Source: Spirodela intermedia
Taxonomy: Eukaryota; Streptophyta; Magnoliopsida; Alismatales; Araceae
Assembly (NCBI GenBank): GCA_902729315.2
Contig: LR746271.1
Span: 1,265,501-1,329,500 of the forward strand
Reading direction: 5' to 3'
DNA length: 64,000 nt
The first letter of the stretch is position 1, and every line of letters starts with the position of its first letter. This document shows positions 1-13,500 of the stretch, piece by piece. Below the pieces are notes generated by a model that saw nothing but the letters and a program-made list of their open reading frames with translations, did no database searches and was not told where the DNA came from. The position numbers and the translations under genes were made by a program.

Positions 1-3000
1 ACTATCAACACTTGTGGTCTGGAATAGTATTTAACTATAATCCAAAAAAAATATTATAACCTGAAGAGATTTATGCCTGTTTCCTCATGTCACAACCACA
101 TTTCTCTTTTCAACCTGTTAAACTAGTTTTTTCGGTGAAAACTTAAGTAGATTATTGACTCAAGTACCCAAACTTTTCAAATTCTGTGTGAGTGCGTATA
201 CATATCTCCGGTCTACGTTTCATAGAAGTCCAGCATTCTGAGTGCATTGAAACTCATCTTAAGGTCAACCAAACTTTCAATGAATTTGAATCTTTTGCCC
301 ATCTTTTTCTAGGCAGTTTTATTCTCAGTTAATTCATGTTCAAATATCTCCAATTTTAAAGCTGTTGTTTCGATGCAAAGTAGGATGAAACCATGACAGA
401 TCCGGTCATGATCCACTTTTGTTAATCATTGCAGTATAGAAGAGTTCCTATCGAGGTCCAAAGTAGGATAATGAATGACAAAGTTAGGTCCTCTCTTCTT
501 GCTAAATCAATTATTTCCAAGGTCGAGAAAAACAAATATAATAAAAATCTTCTTTAACACTGAAATATCTGAAAAGAATACTACTAAACTCTGGCTTAGA
601 TTTACCTTCCCATTATCTTCAATATATGATCTACGAAGGTGTCGCGCATACTTCTTCTTTTCTTCTTCAGTTGCCATTTCATCAATCATATCTTGGCCTA
701 TGGCCACAGTGCACTTCGAGTTAGGACATCGTAGCATCAAACATCCAGGACCATCATTTATAGCTGTGCCAATGTAGCCTGCCCATAGAAATTTTGTGCT
801 CGTCAATTTTTCTCTAGTCAAATAGATGTAAAATTATAAGAACTGCACATTACGCATTTGATCCCAAGTAGAGATTCCAGAGAAGGTTTCTTGGAACAGA
901 AATCAGAAGTCTAGATACCTTCTATGGTGAAAAAAGATAGGGGAAAGAAAAAAACTAATCAGAAAAGAAATCTGTTGATATGAAAATTCCAGAATCAACA
1001 GGGTTGGGTCAATCATGTCAGTATTATGTTTCTTTTTAGCCTTTAAGAACGCAGGGTAAATATTAGATAATAATAAAAAGAAATTTCGATCTGGTAGCTC
1101 ATCTAAATGATTAAATAGTAAAGTAATTATCTGGATCTCTGTATAGATTCAGTTGAGTCAAGTTGGAACTGGAAAATAAAATAAATTTGACATGTAGAAA
1201 TGGAACGCTGGAGCCATTTGGGGCCTAACGGGCCAAAGATAAGGGGCAAGTTAGGAGCTCAACCCACGGACTCTTTTGTATTTTGCATTGTGGGGGGGGG
1301 GTTGGAGAGGAGAAGAGAAACAGCATTTAGGGCAAACGAACTGAAGGATGGGGGAAGAAAGCTGGTCGTCGTAAGCTGGAAGAGAGAAAGGTCTCCACAT
1401 TCTGGTGCAAGGGTTCTGCCAGGAGTTGGATTCGCCCATTTTCTGGTATCTCCACCGCCGCGCCCCCCTCCCCCTTCCTCCTTTTTCTCTTTCTCTCGTA
1501 TCTCAATCTAGGATTCCCATCGAGATGATTCAGCAAAAGCAACTGAAACTCCACGAATAAATATGAAATATTTATTCTCTAAATCGGAAGGGACATGATA
1601 TCACATCAATAGTGATAGAAAACGAACCTCTCCAGCATGAAATACAGAAAGGATGGCCGCATGCAGCAGATCTCATCCTATCACGCGGGTGCACCTCAAA
1701 GCAGGTACCACACGCCAACTACCCAAAAGCAACAGAGACACAGTTGAGGCTAACCAAGAAAGCCATGAATACAAAATATTAAAATGAGAATTAAAAGCGT
1801 GATTTTCAAACAAAGGGAACGAGAAAACTTGATGCCCACCAGGAGAATTCTGCTGTCAGAAACTAAGCAGAAATGGCAGATAATATGAGGAACTTACTGT
1901 CCTGCTTGGCATTTCCATGGGCGTCTCCAACAATCCTACTGCTTTTCGAACACCTTTTTCATCTGCAAACCATTCATCGTGCACCCTGTTTACACTCCTG
2001 TGCAGTAGAACGATGACATGAATAAATAAGATCACTATGGATAACAGATTGCCATTTCATTCAGTAGATAAACCAAATGACCCGCATTACATTAGTTTCT
2101 TTTTTAAAGCAAATTAAATAGAAACTACACATAACTGATGGTAAATTAGATTAAATAAAACAGTTTGCTCTCTTTCCAACCCAGTCAAAGAAATTTCTCA
2201 TATGTGCTAGTAGGCCAGTATTTGAATCCGTCTTTTCCATATGAGCGACAAAGATTTAAATAGGTTGCGTGGAACTACAGCTAGAAAAACACAGTGCACA
2301 TTTGATTTTGGATTTGATCAGACAGACCAATCCGACCTCTTTTAACTGGCACATAGGCTACAAAATTCTTAACAGATTGGTGATTATGTACGTATATGTA
2401 CTTCTAAAAGTGATTTCAGCAAGACCACCCAAGAATAGTTTACAGGTTTCTATGGGGCTTGACTGGGCTTGCCCCAATCATTTTTAGAAGTATATGCTCT
2501 CGCACAATCAGTTATAAGACTTGACTGGATTCGGGCCAATTATAAACACGTTGACCTCAATCCAGGCCAAATTTAACCGATTAGTTTTTGACCGAGAAGT
2601 GATCCTTTGCCTGACAGTAACAACCAAGTTACAACCCGAACAGCATTTCATGGAAAGAGACACTTCTAACTTTTAGTAAATCCAGATATCTAGTCATCTG
2701 CGGATATTACTCCAAGCCAGGACCTGGGACTTTAAGATATGTAACTAGCCTATGATTAAGCACCATTTAATAAGAGATGAGGATGACAAATTGGTGTAAT
2801 TGAGCATGCCATTGGTCAAATGCTGTTCTTTCATAATTCTCTTGGGATGTAATAGAAATTGAAGTTTTATGGGATATTGAGTTTTTTGGATAATTTTTTT
2901 TGCTATATGGGATTTATTTTTCATGTTTTTTCTATCATCTTCATTTCCTATAGTTTACTCTTCTTCTCGTACATTATTGTGGTGTGATCTCACCCTAAGC

Positions 3001-3825
3001 ATTACGCTTTGCTAGAAAATGGTTTCCTTGGTGGAGACAGGATCATCCCATGAAAATTTCAAGTATCATTTAAAGTCTAGAAATAACCAGAAGACGTAGC
3101 ACAATGAAGCATAAACTCCCAGTACCATTTGGATAAAACATACCATTTATAATGGCGAAGAAGTATGCACGCATCGTCTCTAGATATCAAGAGTACTTGA
3201 GATACCCTACTAATGTCCGCCATTTGAAGCTGAATTATATCATGCTCACTTAAGATCGTATAGTTCTGCAGAACCAACTGTAAATATTAATTATAGTTGA
3301 TGATAAAATAGTAACAAGTCACCAATCGTACAGAAACTAAGATATCACAAGATTAGCTACCCGCACCAAGAACAATACTAGCCGTAATTTTCCCCATCCT
3401 CAACGGCATTGATCCGACTAATTTCCAAAAAAAAATCTGAACTAAATTATTTTGCGCTTTACCCATCATCTACTTCATAGCGAAAACAAAACTGGGTCCT
3501 TGCCAAAAGAAAGAAGCAAGCTAAGGCAGATGCAGAGATCGTCAAGTCCTCCGGCAAGTCAAATGATTTCCTGCCAAGGATAATCGGGAGTAGTCGCCTT
3601 TTGAAAGGCCAGGAATTAAGCATGAGAGAAGGAGAGGATTGGGGAAGCTCCCCACTGAATGGTTCCCACCTGATGCCGGTTGTGGAGGACGTCTTCAGAG
3701 TCGTCGGAGTCATTCTCCTCTAATCCGGAATCGTCATCCTCTTCGTCGCTGTTCCCCCCGCCGTAGAAATCGTCGTCTTCCAAGTCCAGATCGTTCCAGT
3801 CGTTCAGGTCGTCTGACGAGTCCAT
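1..3825 (-). CDS. ARI: ARIADNE-type RBR E3 ubiquitin ligase, left copy (5' part only)
   Basis: This is the 5' half of an RBR (RING1-IBR-RING2) E3 ligase gene; the remaining exons lie left of the window. Exons read on the minus strand are 3670-3825, 3126-3265, 1898-1997, 1628-1718 and 606-778, with frame kept at every join. Exon 1 encodes an acidic N-terminus typical of plant ARIADNE proteins. Exon 4 holds the first half of RING1 (C-G-T-C, then C-G-H-P-F-C and C). Exon 5 continues RING1, beginning [18 protein letters not shown]. The start is the ATG at 3825; the codon before it in frame is GTG. No stop or frameshift is seen in these five exons. Every exon has a counterpart in the complete copy at 7508-18036, so the two are tandem duplicates. 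ARIADNE ligases accept ubiquitin from an E2 onto a RING2 cysteine; that part is outside the window. Whether this copy is intact overall cannot be judged. Confidence 0.88.
1190..1520. other. Segment present only in the left ARIADNE copy (intron 4)
   Basis: Intron 4 of the left copy holds about 330 bp that are richer in G+C than the surrounding intron and carry G-run and C-run tracts. The equivalent place in the right copy (about 15,270-15,620) has a different AT-rich sequence. Flanking sequence matches again on the right at the shared GAGATGATTCAGCAAAAGCA. This is either an insertion in one copy or replacement in the other. I see no recognisable gene in it. Confidence 0.5.
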
Positions 3826-4003
3826 CACCGCCTCCCCACGCTTAGTCGGCCTTCACCAAGAAAATCTACTGCCCGGCAAGGAACTCGGCGACGAGACCTC
3901 CGAAACTGATCACCCGAAGGGTTTTAAATTCATCTCCGAACGAGAAGTCGATCAGCGCATCAACACGGTTTTTCATTCATTCGTACACGATATACCTTTG
4001 ACC

Positions 4004-4034
<31 letters not shown>

Positions 4035-4390
4035 GTGGTCGTGAACGATATTTCGGGAAATAACAGTGCAACTTCTTGTTCGGACAGAGTCGACCGCTAG
4101 CTACGGAGCTTGTCTCAGCGCATAGCCAGTCCCGAAAGTGGAAAGTCTTACAAACGCGGTGATCTGTTGAAGAAATAGACTGACGAGATCTCCGGACAGG
4201 CCTTAGAACGGCGGATGTTGCTGTCCGCCGCGAGGATGACTTGACGGCGGACCCCAATGTCGCCATCAACGCTACCCTCTACGCGGAATCCGGCGTCAAA
4301 GTCTTCGCTTTAACCGTTTCCTCCCCATCTTCACCGGTCGTCCTCTCTCTCTCTCTAATCCCTTCTAGGGAGAGGCTGCGCCTACGAGAG
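3826..4390 (-). promoter_or_regulatory. 5' flank of left ARIADNE copy with GA/CT tract
   Basis: This upstream region is shared with 18,037-18,650 in front of the right copy. It contains a GA tract at about 4,009-4,034 (CT on the gene's sense strand), about 185 bp before the start codon. GA/CT tracts are common in plant leaders and core promoters. No clear TATA box was identified. Confidence 0.45.
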
Positions 4391-7300
4391 CCTCACTAGA
4401 GCAAGAACCATGAGTACTGGGGCGTACGATACTGCCGAGTTAGAGCAAGGATCATAGAGAGAGGTTGTGGGCATCTGTGGTATGCCATGCATGCAGAGAG
4501 CATGTGATGGCACGCCACGACGCATGGAGAGTGCATAAAATTGATCGCGTGTGTACCTTGGAGGGGTGGAAGACTTCGCCATCACACTACAGCTGCCATG
4601 GCACAACTGTGTGCATGTGGTGCATGTGCGCATCCACAAGTGGCACGGTGGCAGTTTGTGCATGCGACACAGATGCATGTGCGCATGGCAGAAGGATGGA
4701 CCGTGAGAAAGGTGGAATATAGATATAAACCGATAGGCATAGAAACTTTAAGGAGGTGAAGGATCAAACAATGTGATGGTATACGGTAGAGAAGGCGAAG
4801 CGCCAAGTGTTGGAAGCTGAAACGCGTCGTAACCCTTCTAGGGCCCATGCTTCCCTTTTAAATAGGGTAAATCTTTGCCTAGTGAAATAGGTAGGTCATC
4901 CAACATCTCTTGTTATGTCTTTCAGCGAATGCTGTGTCTCCCCTTTATGTGTGAAATTTCTGTGTCTACATGAGTGTCGAAGATGACATACAACACTGGT
5001 CATTCAAGTAAAACAGTGTTTAATCCAGAGTTATTTATGTAAATGTTGAAGCATTAATTTTTTAAATCTCGTTTCAATGATGATAAATGAACATAAGATC
5101 AATAAAACTATTGGTTAAACTGCTTATTCATTATACATGAATTTGAAATCAATATGTTTTTAGACATGGGTATGTAATTGATTAAGTATCAATTCAAGAA
5201 AAAATCAAAGTAATAGATTAAATATTCAGATAATAATTCAAATAATGTACTTGAATCTAATGATTAAGAGCTTCAAAATGTGATTGATTTTATCACTCAA
5301 AATTATTGCCTTGATCATTAAGATTGTAAATCCTAATATTTACAAAAGCTATTACTAACGTAAAGTGATGATTAATTAACACATCAAAATCGATAAAAAA
5401 TTATGAAAACTTGCATAGTACATTGGATGTCAATGATGTAAAATCATTATTTTAAATTATCTTTTTATATTGAACTAATCCATTGAATCTAAACTCTTAA
5501 CATGACACACTAAAATTTTAAAATATTATTATATATAATTAAAATATGACAAGTCACCAAAGTAATGATTACCTATATTGATATCATTATTTGATATATC
5601 TATTTAATGTTTTTAATTTATTTGAGATAGTGTCAAATAAGTTTGAGTGTAAAATGCTAGCTTATTTTGAGATGCATTATTAGCTTTGATTTAACGACAA
5701 TGGATCCTTACTAGAGTTGTTCGATTCAATAAGCTTAAGATTAGTACGATGGTAATTGATGGTTATACATATTAGCTTCTCATAGAAGATATTTAAACTT
5801 TTAAAAGATATGTCATATTGGTTTGTTACCATTAATATTTGTTATTAATATTGGGATTTCAGGGTTGAAAAATGATTGAAAGCAAGAGAGACTTTGTATA
5901 AAACGTCTCCATAGGTCAAGTCTCTCTTCTATGGTTAATTAGTTCTGAATGATCATTTGTGACCTCTATGTCACATTGAGTTTTTTTGCCAAACATCTAT
6001 ATATAGAAATATATGCAATCTATAAGACATGGTTAAATGATGAGAAGACAACATGTTGAGGAACACTTTAATTGAAACAAAATCGATTTCAACGTTGTCT
6101 ATACTTAAATCCCCATGAGAAGATGACAAAGAAACCAGGCCAAATCCAGCATTATCTTTATCAATATTTTTGACACACCTCAATTAAACTCAATACCCAA
6201 AAATATCCTACAGTCATTTTTTTTAGTTTTGTAAGAAATACCTTTGATTAAAAATTAATTTAATTTCTCACGAGGGTTTTTCCAATAATCAATAGTGAGC
6301 CTCAAATAGCCATGAATCTACAAGAGAATTTCATAAAAGTTGAACTAAATAATTAAAGATTATATATAGTTGGGTTAGTGGAACTCAAGAATGAATTATT
6401 TTCAGAGACTGAATAAGGTAGAGGATTCAACCACTATGAAAATCTTTGGGTTCTAGATTGAAATCTAAGAAACTATATCATTGAGATAAGAAAAAGAGTT
6501 AAAAAAATTAAAATAGTTTATCAATGTGCACTAAAATTCAAGTGCTGATGCACTATAAAACTTAGTGAGAGTACAAGATTTAAATATAAGAATACCCTTC
6601 CATTAACACTTTCATCTAACATTGTGACAAAAATGTTATTGTACTATAAAGATATATTTTTATGTATATCAACCTAAAAATATATTGTAACAAATAAGTA
6701 GACCTACAAAATCATTATATCTGCTTAAACATAACACATTTCTCCTGCAACGTTAAACTTCATTTTCTTGAATAGAAGATAAGGTCAACGGTTAACAAAT
6801 AATTTGCACTTAGGCCCTTGATTAGTTCATAAAATAAAAAAATCATTTTAAATATGAAAAATTAAAGAATGACATTCGTTTGCACTGACCCTATTGAAAA
6901 AATATTTAACTTATAGGGTATAATAGCAAATGGAAACTCACGTGCAATTCAATTCGGCCGAGTCCACAAAAGTAGAAATATGCAGGTCATCGGATTTGAT
7001 TTCTTTACAAAATAGTCCATTTTTAGTGATAGAATGACCAGACTATAAATTTGCGCATACCGTGGCTGACAAGTGAACCTTGCAGTGTAATGGGTTTATT
7101 CATAAACATAATTCGGAAGAATCAATTATAGGAATATAATCAGTACTCAATCTAGGAGATTTAGAAATCTTACTAAAAAAAGTACAAATTCTCATTTGTA
7201 TACCTTCCTTTAAAAAAAAAGCGTGAATAGTTCCGAAAAGATTGGAAAATTCATCCACTTGGAACCTAAAGCAGGTATGCAATCATGGGCCATTGAAGGT

Positions 7301-7507
7301 GGACTGGGAAAAGTCAAACTCCAATGAAACATAGGTAATGCAAGAACATGGGCAATAGGAAAATCATGCTTTTTGATGCCAATGAACAAGTGATTGGTAA
7401 GAGCAACTAGCTCCAAGTGCAAACAGATACTAAAAATATTATTTACAGCATAATTCTGTCAGCCACAGAGCTAGAGAGAGAGAGAGAAGAGGAAGGTGCG
7501 TGGGAAC
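4391..7507. other. Spacer between the ARIADNE copies
   Basis: About 3.1 kb without a recognisable gene. The part up to about 4,850 is dense in TGCATG/GCATGC-type words. From about 5,000 to 7,400 it is strongly AT-rich with only short random reading frames. It probably includes the 3' untranslated region of the right ARIADNE copy near 7,450-7,507, where a short GA run lies. No terminal repeats or transposon proteins were seen. Confidence 0.5.
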
Positions 7508-10500
7508 CTACTGATTATCGGAGGGATGAGCACAGGTTTGGCGCTGGTGACCACACATCTGGCAGATATTGCTGGGGTTCACATGGACGAAAGTACAGCG
7601 GCCACAGGACCAGTGGGTTCCATCGTCGGAGCTGCTGCGGCTTGGGCCGCCGGGCCTGAAGGCCGAAGACCTCACCACCTTGCTCTTCCCGCTCTTGGCT
7701 CTGCTAATGCTGCCGCCGGAGCCTGAAGTCCTGCTGCAGGCGGCCAGATGGCTGGAAGGCCCCACATCGTTCAGCCCGGTTTCGAGGGCCCGCACGAGAT
7801 TCTCAAAGTAGTTCCGGGTCACGCTGTACATCAACAAACATCAGATAACCACACCAGATTCTTACTGTCATTCAAAGATCATTAATCAGTAGACAGAAAT
7901 TTGTCACAAAAACTGCCTTCCTGGGCCTAGAAAATGGTCTTAGGCCTCGTACTCCGTTTTTCTTTTATTAGACATTTTTATTGGGTTGTTGACTGCTACC
8001 CAACTCATACTAAAAAGGAAAAAAATGGTCGAAAGGAAGTCAAATTATCTCCATTATCATCGCATTTTACCAGGATATTAAGCTAAGAACTGGGTATGAG
8101 CAAGCACTCAACTGACTACGAACCTTGGATTATCCCATGATTCTCAGATATTTCTAGTAGAATGTATTTCGCTCGTTCATATATGGTGGGCAGAATGTAC
8201 TCTCCTTATCCACATGTGAAAACACCAAATCGGGAAAGTGAGAGCTCAACTCACTTTCCCACGGGAACTAAAAATTGGAGCTACTTGGACGAGTACCTTG
8301 TTAACCCAGCCAACTTGGTGCGAAAGTCGTTGAATTCCTTTGTAGGGCCTTCGGCCTCAATAAAACCCTGGAGCTCCTTCTCAGCGCACTGATGGAGCCG
8401 CTCCAACCCAGACTCGGCCTCACCTGGGAGATAACTAGAGTTTCTCAGGAGAAAAGGGAGAGAAAAAAATATAGTGGCGGCAACTATACTAGTAGATGAT
8501 AAAAACCTTGAAGATATTCAAAGAATTCTCTCTTGGCATATTCACTTTCTGGCAGGTAATATCCGTACGCATATGTCCACTTAAGGACTCGCCTGCACTC
8601 CACAATCTACACATTGGACAATAGAGTTAAAAGTATCTAATTGGTGGGTGAGGGTGGGGGATACCTAAACCGTAGAGAGATTGGGCATACCTGCAACCAA
8701 GCCTCTATAATGAACTTTAGCTGAGACTCGGGTTGGTTTTGCTTGTCACTGAGTTTCTCAAGCTGGATCAGTCCAAGACAATTGAATAAATTTCCCCATA
8801 CAAGTGACTACAGAGCTGGTGGAAACAAATCGTAAAAAAATGGTTCGCAAAATCAGGTGTTTAATGAAGATATCTTGCAATAGATATATATACACTTGGC
8901 ATAATGTTGTTGAATCTGCCACTGCACCCTGGGTAGACCCATCAAATCCCAGGTTCAAAATTACTCAAATACCGGCTTGACTAATCATAATCCGTCGAGA
9001 AAATTTCCCCTTGAATGCTATTAATGGACATCCTTCTTACTCTTTCAATTTATTCTGTAAGATTAACATTGTCCCATCAATGCATCGACCCATCTAGCCA
9101 TGTCTTCTCATATTACTCTATTTATAGAAAACTTTCTTCCCTCTTTCCATTTGCTGCTCCGGCTATTTATAGAAAACATTCTCCTTTCTTCCGTTTACTC
9201 ATCAAAGTCAAGTTATCCTATTAACCCTCTTCCCTCTCTCCATTTATTCATCAACATAATGTTGTCCCATCAATCAGTCAATCCGTCAATTGTACCAAGT
9301 TCATGTATCTTCTCAACTTACTTGACTACTATTGTATAGCAAGCCTTCTTCCCTGTTTCTATTTACAGATTAAATTCAAACTATTCCTATTAATGTGTTG
9401 AAGCATTAATCAGGCCAGACTAATGTGTTCTCTCGCTAGACTACTATTTATAGAAAACGACCTTTCCTCTTCCCATTTATTCATTTTAAAAATTTATCCT
9501 ATAAAGGTATCGGCCCATCAATCAGGCAAGGTCGGTATGCCTCCTCACTTTACTATTATCTATCTAAAACCTTCTTCTCTCTTCACATTTGTTCATAGGC
9601 TTAAAGTTATCCTCTCAACTGGTCTAAGTCAACACGCTTTTCTCACTTTACTAATTTTTATGGCAACCTCCTGTCTTCTCCATTATTCGTCAATATGAAG
9701 TTTTCCAGCCATGTATCGATACACCAATGAAGCCAGGCCGACATGTCTTCTCACCTTACTACTCTTTGTAATGGTATGGCCAGGGAAAAATTAACGAGAG
9801 GATCATGTCATGGTATGGCCGAAAAAAAAAAAAAAAAAAAAGCACAAAAAACAGCTCTTTATTGATCGGATAACACAACTGTGTTCTTGTTATGTTATGA
9901 TCGTGTAAGAGCATCGATATTTCATGTTTACTTGTGTTCTCTATGTTATGATCGTGGTTTTAATTAAAAAATTGGCCAAAAACCGGGTCTGCAATTTCGG
10001 AAAGAGCCACATTTTATCATTTCTTACCTGTACAGCTTGCATATCCTGTAGATCAGAAAGTGCCTTCTGTCTCGACTGCAATATTTCCAGAAACAATGCC
10101 TTAGTACACATCTAGTATGTTCAACCTTATCACTGACAATAATAAGAGCAAAAATATTTTTTTCACTCACAGCCTGATTAGTTGCCCATCGCTCGTAATA
10201 ATGTGTGTATCTCTCCAGAGAATTCTTAGCCATCTCCCTCCTCCTTTCAGTTTCATCATACTGAAACCAGATTTATATCAGTCAAAGGGTGTAAATGATG
10301 TTACGATGTCATGCTATAGAAAAAGGGAACAAGAAAGCATCAGCACACCATCCCCTCCTGTTTTGCTGCTTCATATCGATTACATGCATAAAAACCGCCA
10401 GTCTTTTCGCCATGATCAGACCATGGACCCAAGCACAGCCTAAAACGTAGAAAAATAAAGAATAAATATTATATTTTTTTTGCTAAGTACTTCAATGATG

Positions 10501-13500
10501 ATCTTAGTTTCTTACCAGCAGAACTCAAATTTACAAGGAGGAGTACATGTAATATGCATACAGCCCTGATTTTTCTCGATAGGCCGTTTGCACTTTGGAC
10601 ATGGCTTGGAGTTGGCTAATATCCTGTGTATAGGCATTGCATATGGTTATTCCGCAGCAAAAGAAACATCATGAATGAATCAAATTCAGCGATAAACTTG
10701 TATGTAAAAGATTCAAATGTGAATAAACGAGTACGTAGCTTTTGGATTTAAACCAGATACGATTTCCAAATTTTCATTACCCTCGCATTCAGGGAAATAA
10801 GATAGTTAATTGGACAAGTAGCAAATAAATAACTAAATATATTTTTGATAAACTAATGATGGTCATCTTCATCAGAAATAATCAACTGAAAAAATGACCT
10901 TACAGATATTGTGCACACATGCAAGGGTAAAAGAAACTCATTTCCCCAGTTGCACGTGATAATTTCCACTCGCAGGAGATTTCCAGTCAGGACTACCAGT
11001 TCCAAAGTTCCTGAAGTTTACACGTCTATTTATTTTATCCTGTCTCATATTCTGGTAATTAATGAGCAATACAACTGCTTATTTATCAGCTGGATTGCAC
11101 AAGGATGTGGACATTCCTATTCAGTCATGAAAGAATAGGTTGACTAGGATAGAAGTGGATGAATGTTGTACTTCGAGATTTCCGCACTTCCAAGGGACGA
11201 AATTATTAGATGGAAATGCCCTGGGGTTTGGAACAGATGGGGGGTAGATACCTTTGTATACCATCTAGACTGAGGAATACAATCTTCCATGACTTCTTTG
11301 GACATGGAGAATGCAAAGATCATGCAGGAAAATGGAAAGCTTTCTCAAAAGATAGGGGAGACCTTTGGACTTTTTCTTAGGTGAATAATTTTCAGGGAAA
11401 TAAATTTCCATGAAGTACTACACATAGCAGAATAATCATCATAAACTTAGGTGGGCCATGGGTACAGAGAGGCTCCGTTTTTCAACTGGAAAGAACTGGA
11501 AGCACATAACAGAAGGGTGATGATTCCTCCCACCTGTTTTTCTCCATCCGTAGCATCAACAGATGGCTGGAGGAAAGAAATATGGTTAACTGAAAGATAA
11601 TGGAGCATCCCACTTTGTACATTTGACTTACTTGGGACATCGACAGAGCAGACGAGCATGTAGCTGTACGCACATATGTATGCGTAGCAGTCGTTATTGC
11701 ATGGATGCATGCATATTACATGAGATGTAATAGCTGGTTCAGTCGCGGGTGAGCTAGATCAATGCTTAGAGAATATGGATTCCTGTTGAACGGTGAACAT
11801 ATATATATATGCGGATGGATGATTGGTTGTTGGAGGCAGGCAAAAAATGTCTTTTAAAAAAATGCAGGATTAAATGTGTGTAATCGGGTATTTTAAAAAA
11901 AGCTCAGAGCAATAGCTTAAACCAAGAAGGTGTAGACAGAAGTAATCAATCCATAAAAAGTACTCCAAGATGCTAATGTCATCAATCCCATGGTCCAACG
12001 TTGAGGGACAAAGGGATGAATGATTGATTAGATTTACCACCTTTACTGTTGACACAGACTTGGCTAACAACCTTCAACCTTTTGGATAACATGTAAATTC
12101 ACAAATCTGGGAGAAATCATAAGATAAAATCTAGTTACAGGGAAATAACATTTGCATATTGTATAATACTTCTGTGAAATTGTTAAATTTGACAGAAAGA
12201 TAAAATAAGATATTTGCTAGGATGAAACTATGATGAATCTATTTCTCAAGATAGACACAATAATTCGAATCCTAATTTTTCCACTTTTATTCTTCAAGTA
12301 ATATTATTATTTACTGCTAGAATCAAGTTTTCAAAACTTTGCCTAAAACACTATTCAAGCAAGTTTTCAAGATAGACTTTGGTGATCTTTAGTTATTCTG
12401 GTTTATAGTAGCCATAGGGATAATTAAACGGCAAAACCCAGCTTACATGTTTCCTTACGATAAATAGCTGAGATTACGAGAATTGGAGGACAACATGTGT
12501 CTCTTTTGACCTGGTACCTCATATTCATGGTTGGTATCCATTCAAAACAGATATGACCACATAAATAGATAAGATAAATTAATTATGCGTGAAAATATCT
12601 CAAGGACATCACGTATGAGGGAGCCACTAGGATAATGCTGTCATTGTCAAAGATAGTACAGTGCAGATATGTACCAGTTCATATTTTCAGACTCAGTACT
12701 GTTCTTCAGAATCCACCTTGCCACCGTTCTGCAATCCACTGGTCGATGGGCTTCCTCTGTACACTGAAGATAAATTTATTTTTTACAACTTATTTGCAAT
12801 AATATAATATTCGATTTTTTTTTTATGATTTGGTTCAGAGTACAATGAATCAGACAAAATGTCAGAAGCTCCTCACATTCCAGCAAAAGCTATGAGAGCA
12901 CTTGCAGATAATGTCGTAACTTCCACTTCCCAAAACGAAGTCCACTGCAAACTCACAACCAGGTGCCGGACACCATTTTGTCTAAACATCAAAAGAAAAA
13001 AGTTTAGACGTTGAAGAACAATGTGGGTTATTTTGGACCCATCAATGGGGGGAGAGCAATGTGTACAGCAAACTCATAATTGGAGGAACTGATGGTCAAA
13101 CGGGGATTTTATGCATTTTCGGCTCCTCTGTGGGCTCTGATAAGTTGACATTAATTTTCTCTCAGAAAATAACCTTTGGTCTTCCAATGCCATGCACTCC
13201 CCACAATTTCGTTACTTCAATTATGGCAATATTCTACCAACCCCAAAAGAAGAACACAAAAAACAATGAACACTGACATGGACTAGCACAACAAAAACAT
13301 CTAGACAAATTATATCATTGACATTACTTAACGATTTCCAAGAGCTAAGAGTGGTCTTCTGCCAACAAAGATAGTAAGACCCCAAGGATTCCTCAAAAGC
13401 TTTTCAGTGTAGCAAAACCCAAGTTTTTCCAATGATGAAGACAGTCACCACTCTAAATATTCATGAAAAAGTTAAGGTCCTGCTAATCTGGACAAATTGA

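Larger units (their letters stand above)
1..4390. repeat. Left unit of ~14-kb direct tandem duplication (visible part)
   Basis: The first bases of the window match the sequence starting near 13,699, and the similarity continues through ARIADNE exons 5 to 1 and about 560 bp of upstream flank to about 4,390 (matching up to about 18,640). The spacing of matched points is 14,061 at exon 5 and about 14,210 at exon 1, so small indels have accumulated. The start of the unit lies beyond the left edge. Confidence 0.85.

Noticed and set aside
4465..4850. Cys/His/Met-rich frames near 4.5-4.8 kb
   Set aside because: They come from repeated GCATG/TGCATG words; both strands give equally open frames, as expected from simple sequence.
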